The notes beneath the pieces were generated by a model. That model did no database searches. It was not told the DNA's origin and worked only from the letters and a program-made list of their open reading frames with translations. Of a stretch of 48,851 nt of DNA, positions 33,505 to 42,057 are shown piece after piece. A program made the translations under genes and the position numbers. The first letter of the stretch is position 1. Every line of letters begins with the position of its first letter. This DNA is from Thermobifida fusca NBRC 14071 = JCM 3263 (GTDB taxonomy: Bacteria > Actinomycetota > Actinomycetes > Streptosporangiales > Streptosporangiaceae), in contig NZ_BCWB01000006.1 of the NCBI RefSeq assembly GCF_001592045.1, forward strand, positions 1 to 48,851, given 5' to 3'.

Positions 33505-34266
33505 TCAACGCCAGTCGACGACCTCGTTCATCAAGGTCGGTTCGCGTTCCGCAACCAAATCCGCGTATTCCTGGAGATGCTCCCGCATCAAGCGCTCCGC
33601 GGTCTCCGCATCGCCCCCGATGACCGCTTCTGCGATCTCCGAGTGGGTCTCCCTGATGTGATCGCCCTCATTAGCCACATAGATAGTCGAAGCGCGTTCC
33701 GTGAAAATGTCCTTCAACGCGCACGCAATGAGCGTGAGCAAGCCGTTGCCGGACATCGACAGGACTTTGGTGTGAAACGCGTCGGTGGCCTGCAACCACG
33801 CATCCGTGGTCTTTGCGGCAAACCCCTGCTGCACGATAGCCCGCAGTTCCTCGTGGTCCTTCGGGTCGTGCCGCTCGGCTGCCAGACGGGCCATAAACGG
33901 CTCCAGCATGAGCCGGGCCTCAACAAGTTCGCAGAACCGAATGTCGAGTACCTGGAAGAACAGAGTCGCCATCCGACCGAAGTCGCGGCTGCTCACCTCG
34001 GACAGCACCGGACCTCCGCCAGGCCCCGGTTTCATCCGGATCAGCCCGTGCACTTCGAGGATGCGTAGCGCCTCACGGAGAGAACCGCGCGCTACCTGGT
34101 AGCGCTTGATCATGGCGCTTTCGGATTCCAAAACGGAATTCGGAGCGGGGCGTCTCTTAGCGATGTCGCGCACGATCTCCCGCGCGACGATCTCGGAGAC
34201 CTTCTCGCTACGCCGTTCCCATGTGACGCCGGATGGCCCAAATCCACTCATAATGTTCGGCAGCAT
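33505..34266 (-). CDS. GntR family transcriptional regulator, FadR/FCD subfamily
   Basis: A regulator of about 253 residues. The N-terminal winged helix-turn-helix includes RGSLREALRILEVHGLI and the wing RMKPGPGGGP. The C-terminal FCD domain keeps the metal/ligand histidines in DAFHTKVL, HIRETHSEI and MREHLQEY. FCD regulators sense acyl-CoAs, carboxylates or related metabolites and usually repress catabolic operons. ATG 34266 is preferred (GGGGGAG about 11 nt upstream), but GTG 34296 and ATG 34251 are possible. It sits downstream of the CoA-transferase operon and upstream of the liv-type operon. Its recognition helix and wing closely resemble those of the regulator at 46581-47315. Confidence 0.88.
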   Translation of the reverse strand: MLPNIMSGFGPSGVTWERRSEKVSEIVAREIVRDIAKRRPAPNSVLESESAMIKRYQVARGSLREALRILEVHGLIRMKPGPGGGPVLSEVSSRDFGRMATLFFQVLDIRFCELVEARLMLEPFMARLAAERHDPKDHEELRAIVQQGFAAKTTDAWLQATDAFHTKVLSMSGNGLLTLIACALKDIFTERASTIYVANEGDHIRETHSEIAEAVIGGDAETAERLMREHLQEYADLVAEREPTLMNEVVDWR

Positions 34267-34387
34267 ACCGCTATTCCACTCCCCCGCCGATTTCACGACG
34301 GTTTATCTCCGGGAAAAGCACAGACCCCAAATCCCGAATGCGACCGTTTCGCGAGCCCGGCGGAGGAGTGGATCGCGGCTCCTCAGC

Positions 34388-35617
34388 TCACTGCTTCGCG
34401 GGAGCGCTGATCACACCTTGATCAGCGAGTTCCGCGAGCTCTGCTTCGGAGAATTCGAACTCTTCGGCCAGCACCGTGTGCGTGTGCTCGCCGATCTCGG
34501 GCACTCCGTGGTATTCGGGACCTGCGTAGCTGGACATGTGCAGCACCGGGCCCGGCATCAGCACCGACTTCAGCTTCTCGTTGCCGGTGATTTGCACAAG
34601 CGTGCGCTCCAAGAAGTGCGGATCGACCACGATGTCGCTGGCGTCGTTGACCGGGGAGCTGACCACCTCGTGCTCCTCCAGGATGGCCAGCACCTGGTCG
34701 CGCGGCAGGGAGCCGACCCAGTCGGAGACCTGCTTCTGCACCAGCTCGTTGTTGGCGAGCCGGGCCGCGTTGGTCGCGAACCGCGGGTCCTTGATCAGGT
34801 CGGGCTGCCCCATCGCTGCGAACAGCCGGGCCGCGATCGTCTGGCTCGACGCGGCAATCGCCAGGTACTTGCCGTCGGCCGCCCGGTAGATGCCCCGGGG
34901 CGAGGCCGCACCGGTGTCGTTGCCGATCCGGCCCTGCACCTCACCCAGCGCCGTGTACCGTAGCACCATGTCGCCGATGATGAACATCAACGGCTCGTAC
35001 AGGGCCACGTCCACCACGTCTCCCTTGCCGGTCCGCTCCCGGCGGAACAGCGCCATGGCTGTCCCCATGGCCGCGGAAATACCGGCAATCGAGTCGGCGA
35101 ACCCGAAGGGCGGCGCGGTCGGCGGGGTGTCGGGCCACCCGTTGATGTGGGCGAACCCGCAGGCGGTCTCGGCCACGGTGCCGAACCCGGGCCGTTCCCG
35201 GTAGGGGCCGGTCTGCCCGAAACCGGAGACCCGGGTCAGCACCAGGCCGGGATTGTCGGCGCTCAGCGCCGCATAGTCCAGCCCCCACTCCTCCAGTCGT
35301 CCCGGCCGGAACGACTCGACGACCACGTCCACGTGGGCCGCCAGCCGCCGGACGAGCTGCTGGCCCTCTGGCTTGCGCAGGTCGACGCCGATCGAGCGCT
35401 TACCGGAGTTGAGCCGGGAGAACCCCAGCGACAGGCCATCCTTCTGCGGCACCCACTGCCGGGCATAGTCCCCGGTCTTCGGATCCTCGACTTTGATGAC
35501 CTGGGCTCCGAAGTCCCGCAACATCCGCCCCGCCGTGGGCGCAGCGTACATCGACCCGAGTTCGAGCACCCGCACCCCGGCGAGGGGACCGTTTGCTCCG
35601 GCCCTGTTCTCCGTCAT
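34388..35617 (-). CDS. CaiB/BaiF (family III) CoA-transferase
   Basis: A 409-residue family III CoA transferase, which moves CoA from a donor thioester to a free acid through a mixed anhydride on an aspartate. The N-terminal LAGVRVLELGSMYAAPTAGRMLRDFGAQVIKVEDP and SGKRSIGVDLRKPEGQ are typical, and the catalytic Asp is probably D175 in PFGFADSIAG. It is the last gene of the six-gene leftward operon starting at 40540, 47 nt after the aldehyde dehydrogenase. In known itaconate and mesaconate pathways the same enzyme class works with MaoC hydratase and CitE lyase. Substrate here is inferred only. Confidence 0.9.
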   Translation of the reverse strand: MTENRAGANGPLAGVRVLELGSMYAAPTAGRMLRDFGAQVIKVEDPKTGDYARQWVPQKDGLSLGFSRLNSGKRSIGVDLRKPEGQQLVRRLAAHVDVVVESFRPGRLEEWGLDYAALSADNPGLVLTRVSGFGQTGPYRERPGFGTVAETACGFAHINGWPDTPPTAPPFGFADSIAGISAAMGTAMALFRRERTGKGDVVDVALYEPLMFIIGDMVLRYTALGEVQGRIGNDTGAASPRGIYRAADGKYLAIAASSQTIAARLFAAMGQPDLIKDPRFATNAARLANNELVQKQVSDWVGSLPRDQVLAILEEHEVVSSPVNDASDIVVDPHFLERTLVQITGNEKLKSVLMPGPVLHMSSYAGPEYHGVPEIGEHTHTVLAEEFEFSEAELAELADQGVISAPAKQ

Positions 35618-35664
35618 GTTCGCCTACTTTCGAAGAGCCGTACCGAAGGGGGTTGGAACGGGTA

Positions 35665-37143
35665 TCACAGAGCCCACTGGATGTGGCGCGGCTCCAGGAA
35701 CTCCTGGATGCCCCACTCACCGAGCTCCCTGCCGATACCGGAACGGCCCGAGCCGCCGAAGGGTGCGTCGGGACGCATTGCACCGCCGCCGTTGATCCAC
35801 ACGGTGCCGGCCCGCAACTGCTCGGCCACGCGGCGGCCCTCCTCCAGGGTGGGCGCCCACACGTTGGCAGCCAGGCCGTAGGCGGTGTCGTTGGCCAGCC
35901 GGATCGCCTCGTCGACGTCCTTGTAGGTGAGGACGACGGCGACCGGGCCGAAGATCTCCTGCTGCACGGCGCGGGCGCTGTGCGGCAGGTTGCCCAGCAG
36001 GATCGGGTTGACGTACCAGCCCTTCTCCGGCAGCGGGGTCTCCACCTGGAGGAGCGCCTTGCCGCCCTGCTCGAGCGCCTCGGTGATGAACCCGTTGACG
36101 CGGTCGCGGTGATCGGGGCGGATCAGCGGGCCGATGTGGGTCTCCGGGTCCCACGGGTCGCCGACCTTCATCTTCGGGAACGCCTCGGCGCCCGCCTTCA
36201 TGAAGCGGTCGAAGAGGTCCTCGTGGACCAGCAGCCGGGCCAGTGCCGCACACCCCTGGCCGGAGTTGCGGGACCAGCGCATGTGCATGTCCACCGCGAA
36301 GGACTCCACGTCGCAGCCGGGCAGGACGATGTTGGCGGACTTGCCGCCCAGCTCCAGGACGACGTCGTTGAGGTTGGCCGCCGCCTGCTCCATGATCTTG
36401 GCGCCCACCGCGTCAGAACCGGTGAAGGACACCTTGTCCACGCCCGGGTGGGAGGACAGGTACTGGCCGATGTCCGCCCCACCGAGGACGACGTTGATCA
36501 CCCCGTCGGGCAGGTCCGACTCGCGGATGATCTCGCCGAGCAGCAGGGTGGTCAGCGGGGTGCGCGGCGACGGCAGCAGCACCACGGTGCAGCCCGCGGC
36601 CAGCGCCGCACCGTACTTGAAGCCAGCCAGGTTGAGCGGGTAGTTGTAGCCGGTGATCGCGGCGACCACACCCACCGGGTAGTGGTCGACGTCGCTCATC
36701 GTCGGCACGGGCACGTCGTAGGGGCCCAGGTGGACGGTGCGGTCCTTCTTCGCCGCGTCAGCGAACCAGCGCAGGTGGCCGAGACCCATCTTCACCTGGA
36801 GGAACTCGGCGGTGGAGACGGGGGTGCCCACCTCGTTGACGATGGAGGCCAGCAGCTCCTCCCACCGGGCCTCCAAGCGGTCGGCGAGGCTGTGCATGGC
36901 GGCGGACCGCTCCTCGCCCGACATCTTCGACCAGGTGTCGAAGGCGGTGCGGGCGGCCCGGATCGCCTCGTCGACCTGTTCTTTAGTGGCTCCGCTGACG
37001 GTGGCGATGACCTCTTCGGTGGCGGGGTTGTAGACGTCCCAGGTCTCGCCGGCGGGCTTGACCGGCTTGCCGTCGATGGTCAGCTCGCGTACCTCGGGGA
37101 CATAGTCGCGGAGGGCTGCGATCCGCTCGCTGCTGATGCTCAT
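35665..37143 (-). CDS. Aldehyde dehydrogenase family protein
   Basis: A 492-residue NAD(P)+-dependent aldehyde dehydrogenase. The oxyanion Asn is N167 in TGYNYPLN, the general base is E264 in LELGGKSAN and the nucleophile is C298 in NSGQGCAA. The usual lysine of the V-x-K-P-S motif is leucine here (VVLLPSPRTP near residues 187-196), which may change cofactor handling. Substrate unknown; an aldehyde or semialdehyde intermediate of the pathway is likely. The ATG overlaps the MaoC stop by one base (TGATG), and the 22-residue upstream extension is rejected. Confidence 0.92.
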   Translation of the reverse strand: MSISSERIAALRDYVPEVRELTIDGKPVKPAGETWDVYNPATEEVIATVSGATKEQVDEAIRAARTAFDTWSKMSGEERSAAMHSLADRLEARWEELLASIVNEVGTPVSTAEFLQVKMGLGHLRWFADAAKKDRTVHLGPYDVPVPTMSDVDHYPVGVVAAITGYNYPLNLAGFKYGAALAAGCTVVLLPSPRTPLTTLLLGEIIRESDLPDGVINVVLGGADIGQYLSSHPGVDKVSFTGSDAVGAKIMEQAAANLNDVVLELGGKSANIVLPGCDVESFAVDMHMRWSRNSGQGCAALARLLVHEDLFDRFMKAGAEAFPKMKVGDPWDPETHIGPLIRPDHRDRVNGFITEALEQGGKALLQVETPLPEKGWYVNPILLGNLPHSARAVQQEIFGPVAVVLTYKDVDEAIRLANDTAYGLAANVWAPTLEEGRRVAEQLRAGTVWINGGGAMRPDAPFGGSGRSGIGRELGEWGIQEFLEPRHIQWAL

Positions 37144-37622
37144 CAGGCCTCTCCCTTGTTGTCGTCGGCGTTGGCTGGCTTCTTGAGCATGAGACCTGCC
37201 CGGCGGCACACGCAGACCAAGACGTCGTCCTGGTTGTATCCGCGGTGTTCGAACCAGACGATCCCCGAGTCGGTGCGGCTCTTGGACTCGCGCTTGTCGA
37301 GGATGGTGGTCTCACCGCGCAGGGTGTCGCCGTGGAAGACCGGGTGGGGGAACTTGACCTCGTCGTAGCCGAGGTTGCCCAGGGTGGTGCCCATGGTCAG
37401 CTCGGGCACGTGGAATGCACCGATGAGCGCCAGGGTGAACAGGCTGTTGAAGACGCGCCGGCCGTGGATGGTGGTCTTCGCGAACTCCTCATCCAGGTGC
37501 AGCGGCTGCAAGTTCATCGTCAGCGAGGTGAACAGGATGTTGTCCATCTCGGTGACGGTCCGGGTGAACGGGTGCTTGTAGACCTTGCCCACCTCGAACT
37601 CTTCGTAGTACAGCCCTCGCAT
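37143..37622 (-). CDS. MaoC family dehydratase/hydratase (second copy)
   Basis: A 159-residue hot-dog protein closely similar in layout to the 170-residue protein at 4393-4905: both share RGLYYEE, a V-T-x-x-DN-x-LF block, an x-LHLD catalytic segment and FPHPVFxGDTL. The hydratase motif reads TMNLQPLHLDEEFA, so the histidine is kept while the usual Asp is Asn. Together with the CitE gene just upstream it forms a second MaoC-CitE pair, here within an operon that also has a family III CoA transferase. GGAGGAGG lies upstream and 2 nt separate it from the CitE stop. Confidence 0.87.
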   Translation of the reverse strand: MRGLYYEEFEVGKVYKHPFTRTVTEMDNILFTSLTMNLQPLHLDEEFAKTTIHGRRVFNSLFTLALIGAFHVPELTMGTTLGNLGYDEVKFPHPVFHGDTLRGETTILDKRESKSRTDSGIVWFEHRGYNQDDVLVCVCRRAGLMLKKPANADDNKGEA

Positions 37623-37624
37623 CG

Positions 37625-38533
37625 TTATTTCGCCTCCTCCGCGCTCGCGGCGTTACGCGCCCGCAACTGCTCGGCGCGCTCCAGCCATTCCAATGCCTTG
37701 TCGTAGTGGGCCTTGTCGATGTGCACGCCCCGGTAGCGCAGTGCGCCGACCCCCTCCGCAGCAGCTTTCTCGTACGCCTCGACCAAGCCTCGGTAGAAGG
37801 CGATGTCGGCGTCAGAGGGTGTGAAGACCTCGTTGATGACCGCGACGTGGCTGGGGTGGATCGCGATCATGCCCCGGTAGCCGAGCTGGCGGCCGCGCCG
37901 CGCGAACTCCCGCAGGCCGTCGAGGTTGTCCAGGTCCTCCCACAGCCCGGTGAGGGCGTGGATCCCGGCTTCTCGGCAGGCGAGCAGGATCCGGCTGCGG
38001 TGGTAGAGCGTCTCCGTGCCTTCCAGGGTCCACTCGTATCCCACGGCCCTGGCAATGTCGGCGTGCTCGGCGGTGGGGCCGATCATGGCGCCCACCCGCG
38101 GGGATGCGGCAGCCACCTCACGGCAGGCGTGGATGGCTTTCACCGTCTCCACCGGGATGATGTACTCCAGCCCGCTGACCCCGTTGCGGGTCTCGAAGTG
38201 GTCGAGCAGCGCGTCGTAGCGCAGCACATCGGTGGCCTGCTCCACTTTGGGAGCGAAGATACCGGTCAGTCCGGGGATCACGACTTCTTCCAAGTCGGCC
38301 CCGGTCAGCTTGGTGTGCAGCGGGTTGACCCGGACGAACAGCCCGATGTCGGAGTTGGTGGCGCGCACCCGCCGGATGGACTCGGCGACGGTGGCGCGGG
38401 CGGCTGCCTTCTCCGCCTCGGGCACCGAGTCTTCCAGGTCGAGGACGATCGCGTCCGCCCCGGAGGCCACGGCCTTGTCCACCCAGGTGGGCCGGTGGCC
38501 GGGGACGAAGAGAACGGAACGGTACGGCCGCAT
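37625..38533 (-). CDS. HpcH/HpaI aldolase family, CitE-like CoA-ester lyase (second copy)
   Basis: A 302-residue CitE-family TIM barrel: RSVLFVPGHRPTWV at the start, VLDLEDSVPEAEKAAAR near residues 31-47, LFVRVNPLHT, FAPKVEQATDV, the metal-binding Glu in YIIPVETVKAI, and PTAEHADIARAVG, which takes the place of the more usual G-x-E-D block seen in the 3569-4396 copy. Known relatives cleave citramalyl-CoA, malyl-CoA or methylmalyl-CoA to acetyl- or propionyl-CoA plus a keto acid. ATG 38533 overlaps the acyl-CoA dehydrogenase stop by one base; the upstream 87-residue extension is in the shadow of that gene. Confidence 0.87.
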   Translation of the reverse strand: MRPYRSVLFVPGHRPTWVDKAVASGADAIVLDLEDSVPEAEKAAARATVAESIRRVRATNSDIGLFVRVNPLHTKLTGADLEEVVIPGLTGIFAPKVEQATDVLRYDALLDHFETRNGVSGLEYIIPVETVKAIHACREVAAASPRVGAMIGPTAEHADIARAVGYEWTLEGTETLYHRSRILLACREAGIHALTGLWEDLDNLDGLREFARRGRQLGYRGMIAIHPSHVAVINEVFTPSDADIAFYRGLVEAYEKAAAEGVGALRYRGVHIDKAHYDKALEWLERAEQLRARNAASAEEAK

Positions 38534-39699
38534 CAGTAGCTCCTCGGCAGACCCAGAACGTGCTCGGCCACGTAGTTGAGGACCATTTCCTGGCTGATGG
38601 GGGCGATGCGCATCAGCCGGGCTTCCCGGAAGTACCGTTCGATGTGGTACTCCTTGCTGTAGCCGTAGCCGCCGTGCACGCTCAGTGCCGCGTCCGCGGC
38701 GAAGAATCCGGCTTCGGCAGCCAGGAACTTGGCGGCGTTGGCTTGCCGTCCCGCGGGGTAGCCGTTGTCGATCAGCCAGGCGGCCTGCTGGCACATCAGG
38801 TCCGCGGCGTCGAGTTTGATCAGGGCTTCAGCCAGGGGGAAGGCGATGCCCTGGTTCTTGCCGATGGGACGGCCGAAGACGACGCGTTCCTTGGCGTAGT
38901 TGGTGGCCCGGCGCAGGGCGGCGCGGCCGATGCCGATGGCGGCGTTGGCGGAGATGACCCGCTCGGCGTTGAGCCCGGCCAGGATGGTCTTGAAGCCCTT
39001 TCCGACTTCGCCGATGACGTCTTCGTCGGGAACGAACAGGTCGTCGATGAACAGCTCGTTGGTGTCGACCGCGTTGCGGCCCATCTTGGGGATGGGGCGC
39101 ACGGTGACCCGTTCGCGGTCCATGGGCGCGAAGAACAGGGTGAGCCCGTCGGTCTTCTTGGCCACCTGGTCGCGCGGGGTGGTGCGGGCCAGGAGGATGA
39201 GCCGTTCGGCTTCCTGGGCCTTGGTGATCCAGACCTTCTTGCCGGAGACCAGCCAGCCGCCGTCGACCTTGCGGGCGAAGGTGGAGAGGTTGGTGGTGTC
39301 CGTGCCGGCGTCGGGCTCGGTCACGGCGAAGGACACGTGCAGGTCACCGCTGACCAGGCGGGGCAGGAAACGCTGTTTGAGGTCTTCGCTGCCGTACTTG
39401 ATGATCGGTTCGAAACCGAAGATGCCGATGTGGACGGCGCTGCATCCGTTCATGCCCGCGCCGGAGGCGGCGATCTCCTGTTCCACGATGGCGGCTTCGG
39501 TGACGCCGAGTCCGCCGCCGCCGTACTCGGTGGGGACGGTCAAGCCCAACCAGCCCGCCTCGACGATGGCGTTGTAGAACTCCCAGGGGAATTCCTGCGA
39601 CTGGTCGTGCTTCATCCAGTATTCGTCGGGGAATTTGGCGCACAGGTCCCGGACTGCTTGGCGGATGTCCTCGTGCACCGTGTCTTTGCTGAAGTCCAT
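38533..39699 (-). CDS. Acyl-CoA dehydrogenase
   Basis: A 388-residue FAD-dependent acyl-CoA dehydrogenase. The substrate/FAD segments are FAVTEPDAGTDTTNL near residues 123-137 and GKKVWITKAQEAE. The C-terminal position that carries the base in short- and medium-chain enzymes (YEGT) reads RIAPISQ, but a glutamate is present at the isovaleryl-CoA-dehydrogenase-type site in LNAERVIS. This suggests a branched or atypical substrate. ATG 39699 follows GGGAGGACC. It is the second gene of the six-gene operon, 70 nt after the SDR. Confidence 0.92.
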   Translation of the reverse strand: MDFSKDTVHEDIRQAVRDLCAKFPDEYWMKHDQSQEFPWEFYNAIVEAGWLGLTVPTEYGGGGLGVTEAAIVEQEIAASGAGMNGCSAVHIGIFGFEPIIKYGSEDLKQRFLPRLVSGDLHVSFAVTEPDAGTDTTNLSTFARKVDGGWLVSGKKVWITKAQEAERLILLARTTPRDQVAKKTDGLTLFFAPMDRERVTVRPIPKMGRNAVDTNELFIDDLFVPDEDVIGEVGKGFKTILAGLNAERVISANAAIGIGRAALRRATNYAKERVVFGRPIGKNQGIAFPLAEALIKLDAADLMCQQAAWLIDNGYPAGRQANAAKFLAAEAGFFAADAALSVHGGYGYSKEYHIERYFREARLMRIAPISQEMVLNYVAEHVLGLPRSY

Positions 39700-39769
39700 G
39701 GGGTCCTCCCGTTCAGCCCTCGTCCGCCCGGGGCCGTGCTCCCGCGCGGACGAGGTGGTGTCCAGGTCG

Positions 39770-40540
39770 CTACTTGGCGGTCAGGCCGCCGTCGACAGGG
39801 ATGGTGACGCCGGTGACGTAGCTGGCGTCGTCGCTGGCGAGGAACGCGATGACCGAGGCGATCTCTTCAGGCTGGGCACCGCGGCCGAGCGGGATGTTCT
39901 TGATGAAGTCCTTGGTCAGCTCGGAGACGTCGGCTCCCGGTTCCCGACCGAAGAACTGGGCGAGCATGGGGGTCTGCACGGTGCCGGGGCAGATGACGTT
40001 GACGCGGATGCCGTCCGGGGCGCCCTTGAGTGCGAGGGCGCGGGCGAAGGGGACAAGGGAGCCCTTGGTCAGCGAGTAGATGGGGCTAAAGGGGGATCCG
40101 ACGAGCGCCGAAGTGGAGGAGGTCATGGTGATCGACCCCTTGCCGTTGGCGGCTTTGAGGAGGTCGTAGCCGAGGGTGCAGGTGTAGTAGGCGCTCTTGA
40201 TGTTGACGTCGATGTTCTTCTGCCACTCCTCGTCGCTGGTCTCGATGCCGCCGGGGCCGGGCATACCGACTTGGGCGTGGAGGACGTGGAGGACGCCGTG
40301 GTCGGAGCGGATGCGGTCGAACAGCGCCCGGAGGCTGTCGTTGTTGGTGGCGTCGACCTGGACGGGAACGGCCTTGCCGCCTTGGGCGGTGATCTCCTCG
40401 GCGACTTTCTTCGCGGACTCTTCGCTGAGGTCAGCGACGTAGACGGTGGCTCCCTCTGAGGCCAGGCGGTGCGAGATGGCGCGGCCCATACCGGATCCAC
40501 CGCCGACGATGGCGGCGATACGTCCTTCAAAACGGCGCAT
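39770..40540 (-). CDS. Short-chain dehydrogenase/reductase, atypical NNAG region
   Basis: A 256-residue SDR with cofactor motif VGGGSGMGRA near residues 10-19 and catalytic YSLTKGS, plus the usual serine in MTSSTS. The structural NNAG motif is replaced by LHAQVG, which is unusual for an active classical SDR. The C terminus VTGVTIPVDGGLTAK is typical. It leads the six-gene operon (SDR, acyl-CoA dehydrogenase, CitE, MaoC, aldehyde dehydrogenase, CoA transferase). ATG 40540 has AAAGGACG upstream, and a strong candidate operator lies 82 nt upstream. Confidence 0.88.
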   Translation of the reverse strand: MRRFEGRIAAIVGGGSGMGRAISHRLASEGATVYVADLSEESAKKVAEEITAQGGKAVPVQVDATNNDSLRALFDRIRSDHGVLHVLHAQVGMPGPGGIETSDEEWQKNIDVNIKSAYYTCTLGYDLLKAANGKGSITMTSSTSALVGSPFSPIYSLTKGSLVPFARALALKGAPDGIRVNVICPGTVQTPMLAQFFGREPGADVSELTKDFIKNIPLGRGAQPEEIASVIAFLASDDASYVTGVTIPVDGGLTAK

Positions 40541-40621
40541 TGTCGCGTCCTTTCGCAGTGGTGTCGTGTCGTCGTCCGTGTGGGCTCCCCCGCCGCGACA
40601 CACCCCACACCCTATTAGTCG

Positions 40622-40639
40622 TAATCATCATAATAGTTT
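40622..40639. promoter_or_regulatory. Candidate AT-rich operator, site 9
   Basis: TAATCAT-CATA-ATAGTTT, 13 of 14 positions, in the only AT-rich patch upstream of the six-gene operon that starts at 40540. An additional inverted pair CTATTA/TAATAG encloses it. Confidence 0.65.
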
Positions 40640-40710
40640 TCTGTGTGAGGTGGGTCAAGGGATGCGGTTATGCAGAGCACAACCGCATCCGCTGCGGCTG
40701 GCGGGGACGT

Positions 40711-41853
40711 CTAGCTGCTGCGCTTGGCGAGCCTGCGGGCCAGGGAGTCGAGCAGGACCTCCGTGGCGCCCTCGTAGATGCGGAGCGGGCGGGCATTGCG
40801 GTAGAGGCGCTCGATCTTGGACCCGCGGATCAGCCCGAAGCGGCCCATGGCCTGCACCGCGCGGTCGACCACTCGTCCAGCCGCCTCCGTTGCGCTGACC
40901 TTGGCGATCGAGGAGTAGTCCAGGTGCGCGAGCGGATCGTTCTTGGCGAGCGCTGCCGCTCGGTAGGTGATGGCCCGGGCCGTCTCCACCTCGGTCCACG
41001 ACAGGGCCAGGCTCTGGGACACTGCCCCCAGTTCCAGGAGCGGGCGGCCGAACTGGGTACGGGTCTTGGCGTGGCGTAGCGCCTCGTCCAGCGCAGCCTG
41101 GGCCAGGCCGACCGCCGAGCCCGCCACGGTGACCCGGAACACCGCGAGTGTCTGCAGCATGAGGGAGAACGCTTTACCCGGCACGCCGAGCCGGTGGTTT
41201 TCGGGCACTTCCGCACCGTCGAAGTGCAGTTCGCCGAGGATGTGCGGGGCGATCAGGTCGTCGCCACGCTCGACCGTCAGCCCGGGGGTGTCGGCGGGAA
41301 CCAGCACCATGGAGTAGCCCTCGCCCTCCCGGCCGAGGACACAGTAGAAGTCGGCGGCACCGCCGTTGGTGATGAACGACTTGCGTCCGCTGACCCGCAC
41401 CCCGGTGGGGGTGGCCTCGATCGTCGTGGTGACCCCGCGCAGGTCGGAGCCGATGTCCGGTTCGGTCAGGGCGAGTCCGGCGATCGCTTCCAGGCGCGCC
41501 ACCTTAGGGAGCCACTCGCGTTTGAGCTCCTCGGTTCCGCCGACCGCCAGCGAGTAGCTGCCCACCCCCTGCATGCCGAAGAGGGAGTCCAGGTGGGCCG
41601 AGGTGTACATCAGCGCTTCGCGGATGACGGCGATCGCCAGCGGGTCGAGAACGTCGCTTTCTCCCCCGTAGGCGGCGGGAACCACATGGCGTGCCAGACC
41701 GCTCTCCCGCAGGATCTCTGCCACGCCCTGGTGGACCTCGACCGCCGCGTCTGCCTCGTCAGCGTACTCTTCCACCCGCTCGGCCACGGACCGCGCGATG
41801 CGCTGGATCTCGCGGTGACGCGGTCCCAGGTCGAACATCTGCCCCTCTTCCAC
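40711..41853 (-). CDS. Acyl-CoA dehydrogenase
   Basis: A flavin-dependent acyl-CoA dehydrogenase of about 380 residues. LALTEPDIGSDLRG and GRKSFITNGGAADFY are the flavin/substrate loops, and the C terminus has RIYEGATEVLLDSLARRL with the catalytic Glu in the short/medium-chain (YEGT) position. GTG 41853 is preferred because AAGGGG lies 5 nt upstream; ATG 41838 and GTG 41889 are alternatives. It follows the acyl-CoA dehydrogenase at 42058-43221 in the same direction, with a hairpin between them. The catalytic layout differs from that of the other two paralogues in this window, so they should act at different steps or on different acyl chains. Confidence 0.9.
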   Translation of the reverse strand: MEEGQMFDLGPRHREIQRIARSVAERVEEYADEADAAVEVHQGVAEILRESGLARHVVPAAYGGESDVLDPLAIAVIREALMYTSAHLDSLFGMQGVGSYSLAVGGTEELKREWLPKVARLEAIAGLALTEPDIGSDLRGVTTTIEATPTGVRVSGRKSFITNGGAADFYCVLGREGEGYSMVLVPADTPGLTVERGDDLIAPHILGELHFDGAEVPENHRLGVPGKAFSLMLQTLAVFRVTVAGSAVGLAQAALDEALRHAKTRTQFGRPLLELGAVSQSLALSWTEVETARAITYRAAALAKNDPLAHLDYSSIAKVSATEAAGRVVDRAVQAMGRFGLIRGSKIERLYRNARPLRIYEGATEVLLDSLARRLAKRSS

Positions 41854-41975
41854 GATCGCCCCTTCTCGTCTGAAGCTGTCTTGGTCCACGGTCCAGCTCG
41901 CGGCGGACCGTTTCGACGCGCGGCGTGTCTTCCGCCCGGGACCTGGTGGGCGTTCCGCGAACGTCGCTGTGGGCG

Positions 41976-42022
41976 GGCCCCCGCGACATGCCGCCGCTGT
42001 CCAGCCGCGTGTGGCGGGGGCC
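41976..42022 (-). terminator. Hairpin between two acyl-CoA dehydrogenase genes
   Basis: Arms 41976-41988 and 42010-42022 (GGCCCCCGCGACA with one mismatch) around a 21-nt loop, 36 nt beyond the stop of the gene at 42058. No U-tract, so termination may be partial. Confidence 0.5.
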
Positions 42023-42057
42023 GACCGCTGATCCAGGAAATCCCTGTGGGCCAGGTG

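Noticed and set aside
35593-37368. 591-residue plus-strand frame, and a similar one at 41194-43173
   Set aside because: Antisense shadows of the aldehyde dehydrogenase/MaoC genes and of the acyl-CoA dehydrogenases; His/Asp/Val-rich pseudo-proteins typical of such shadows.
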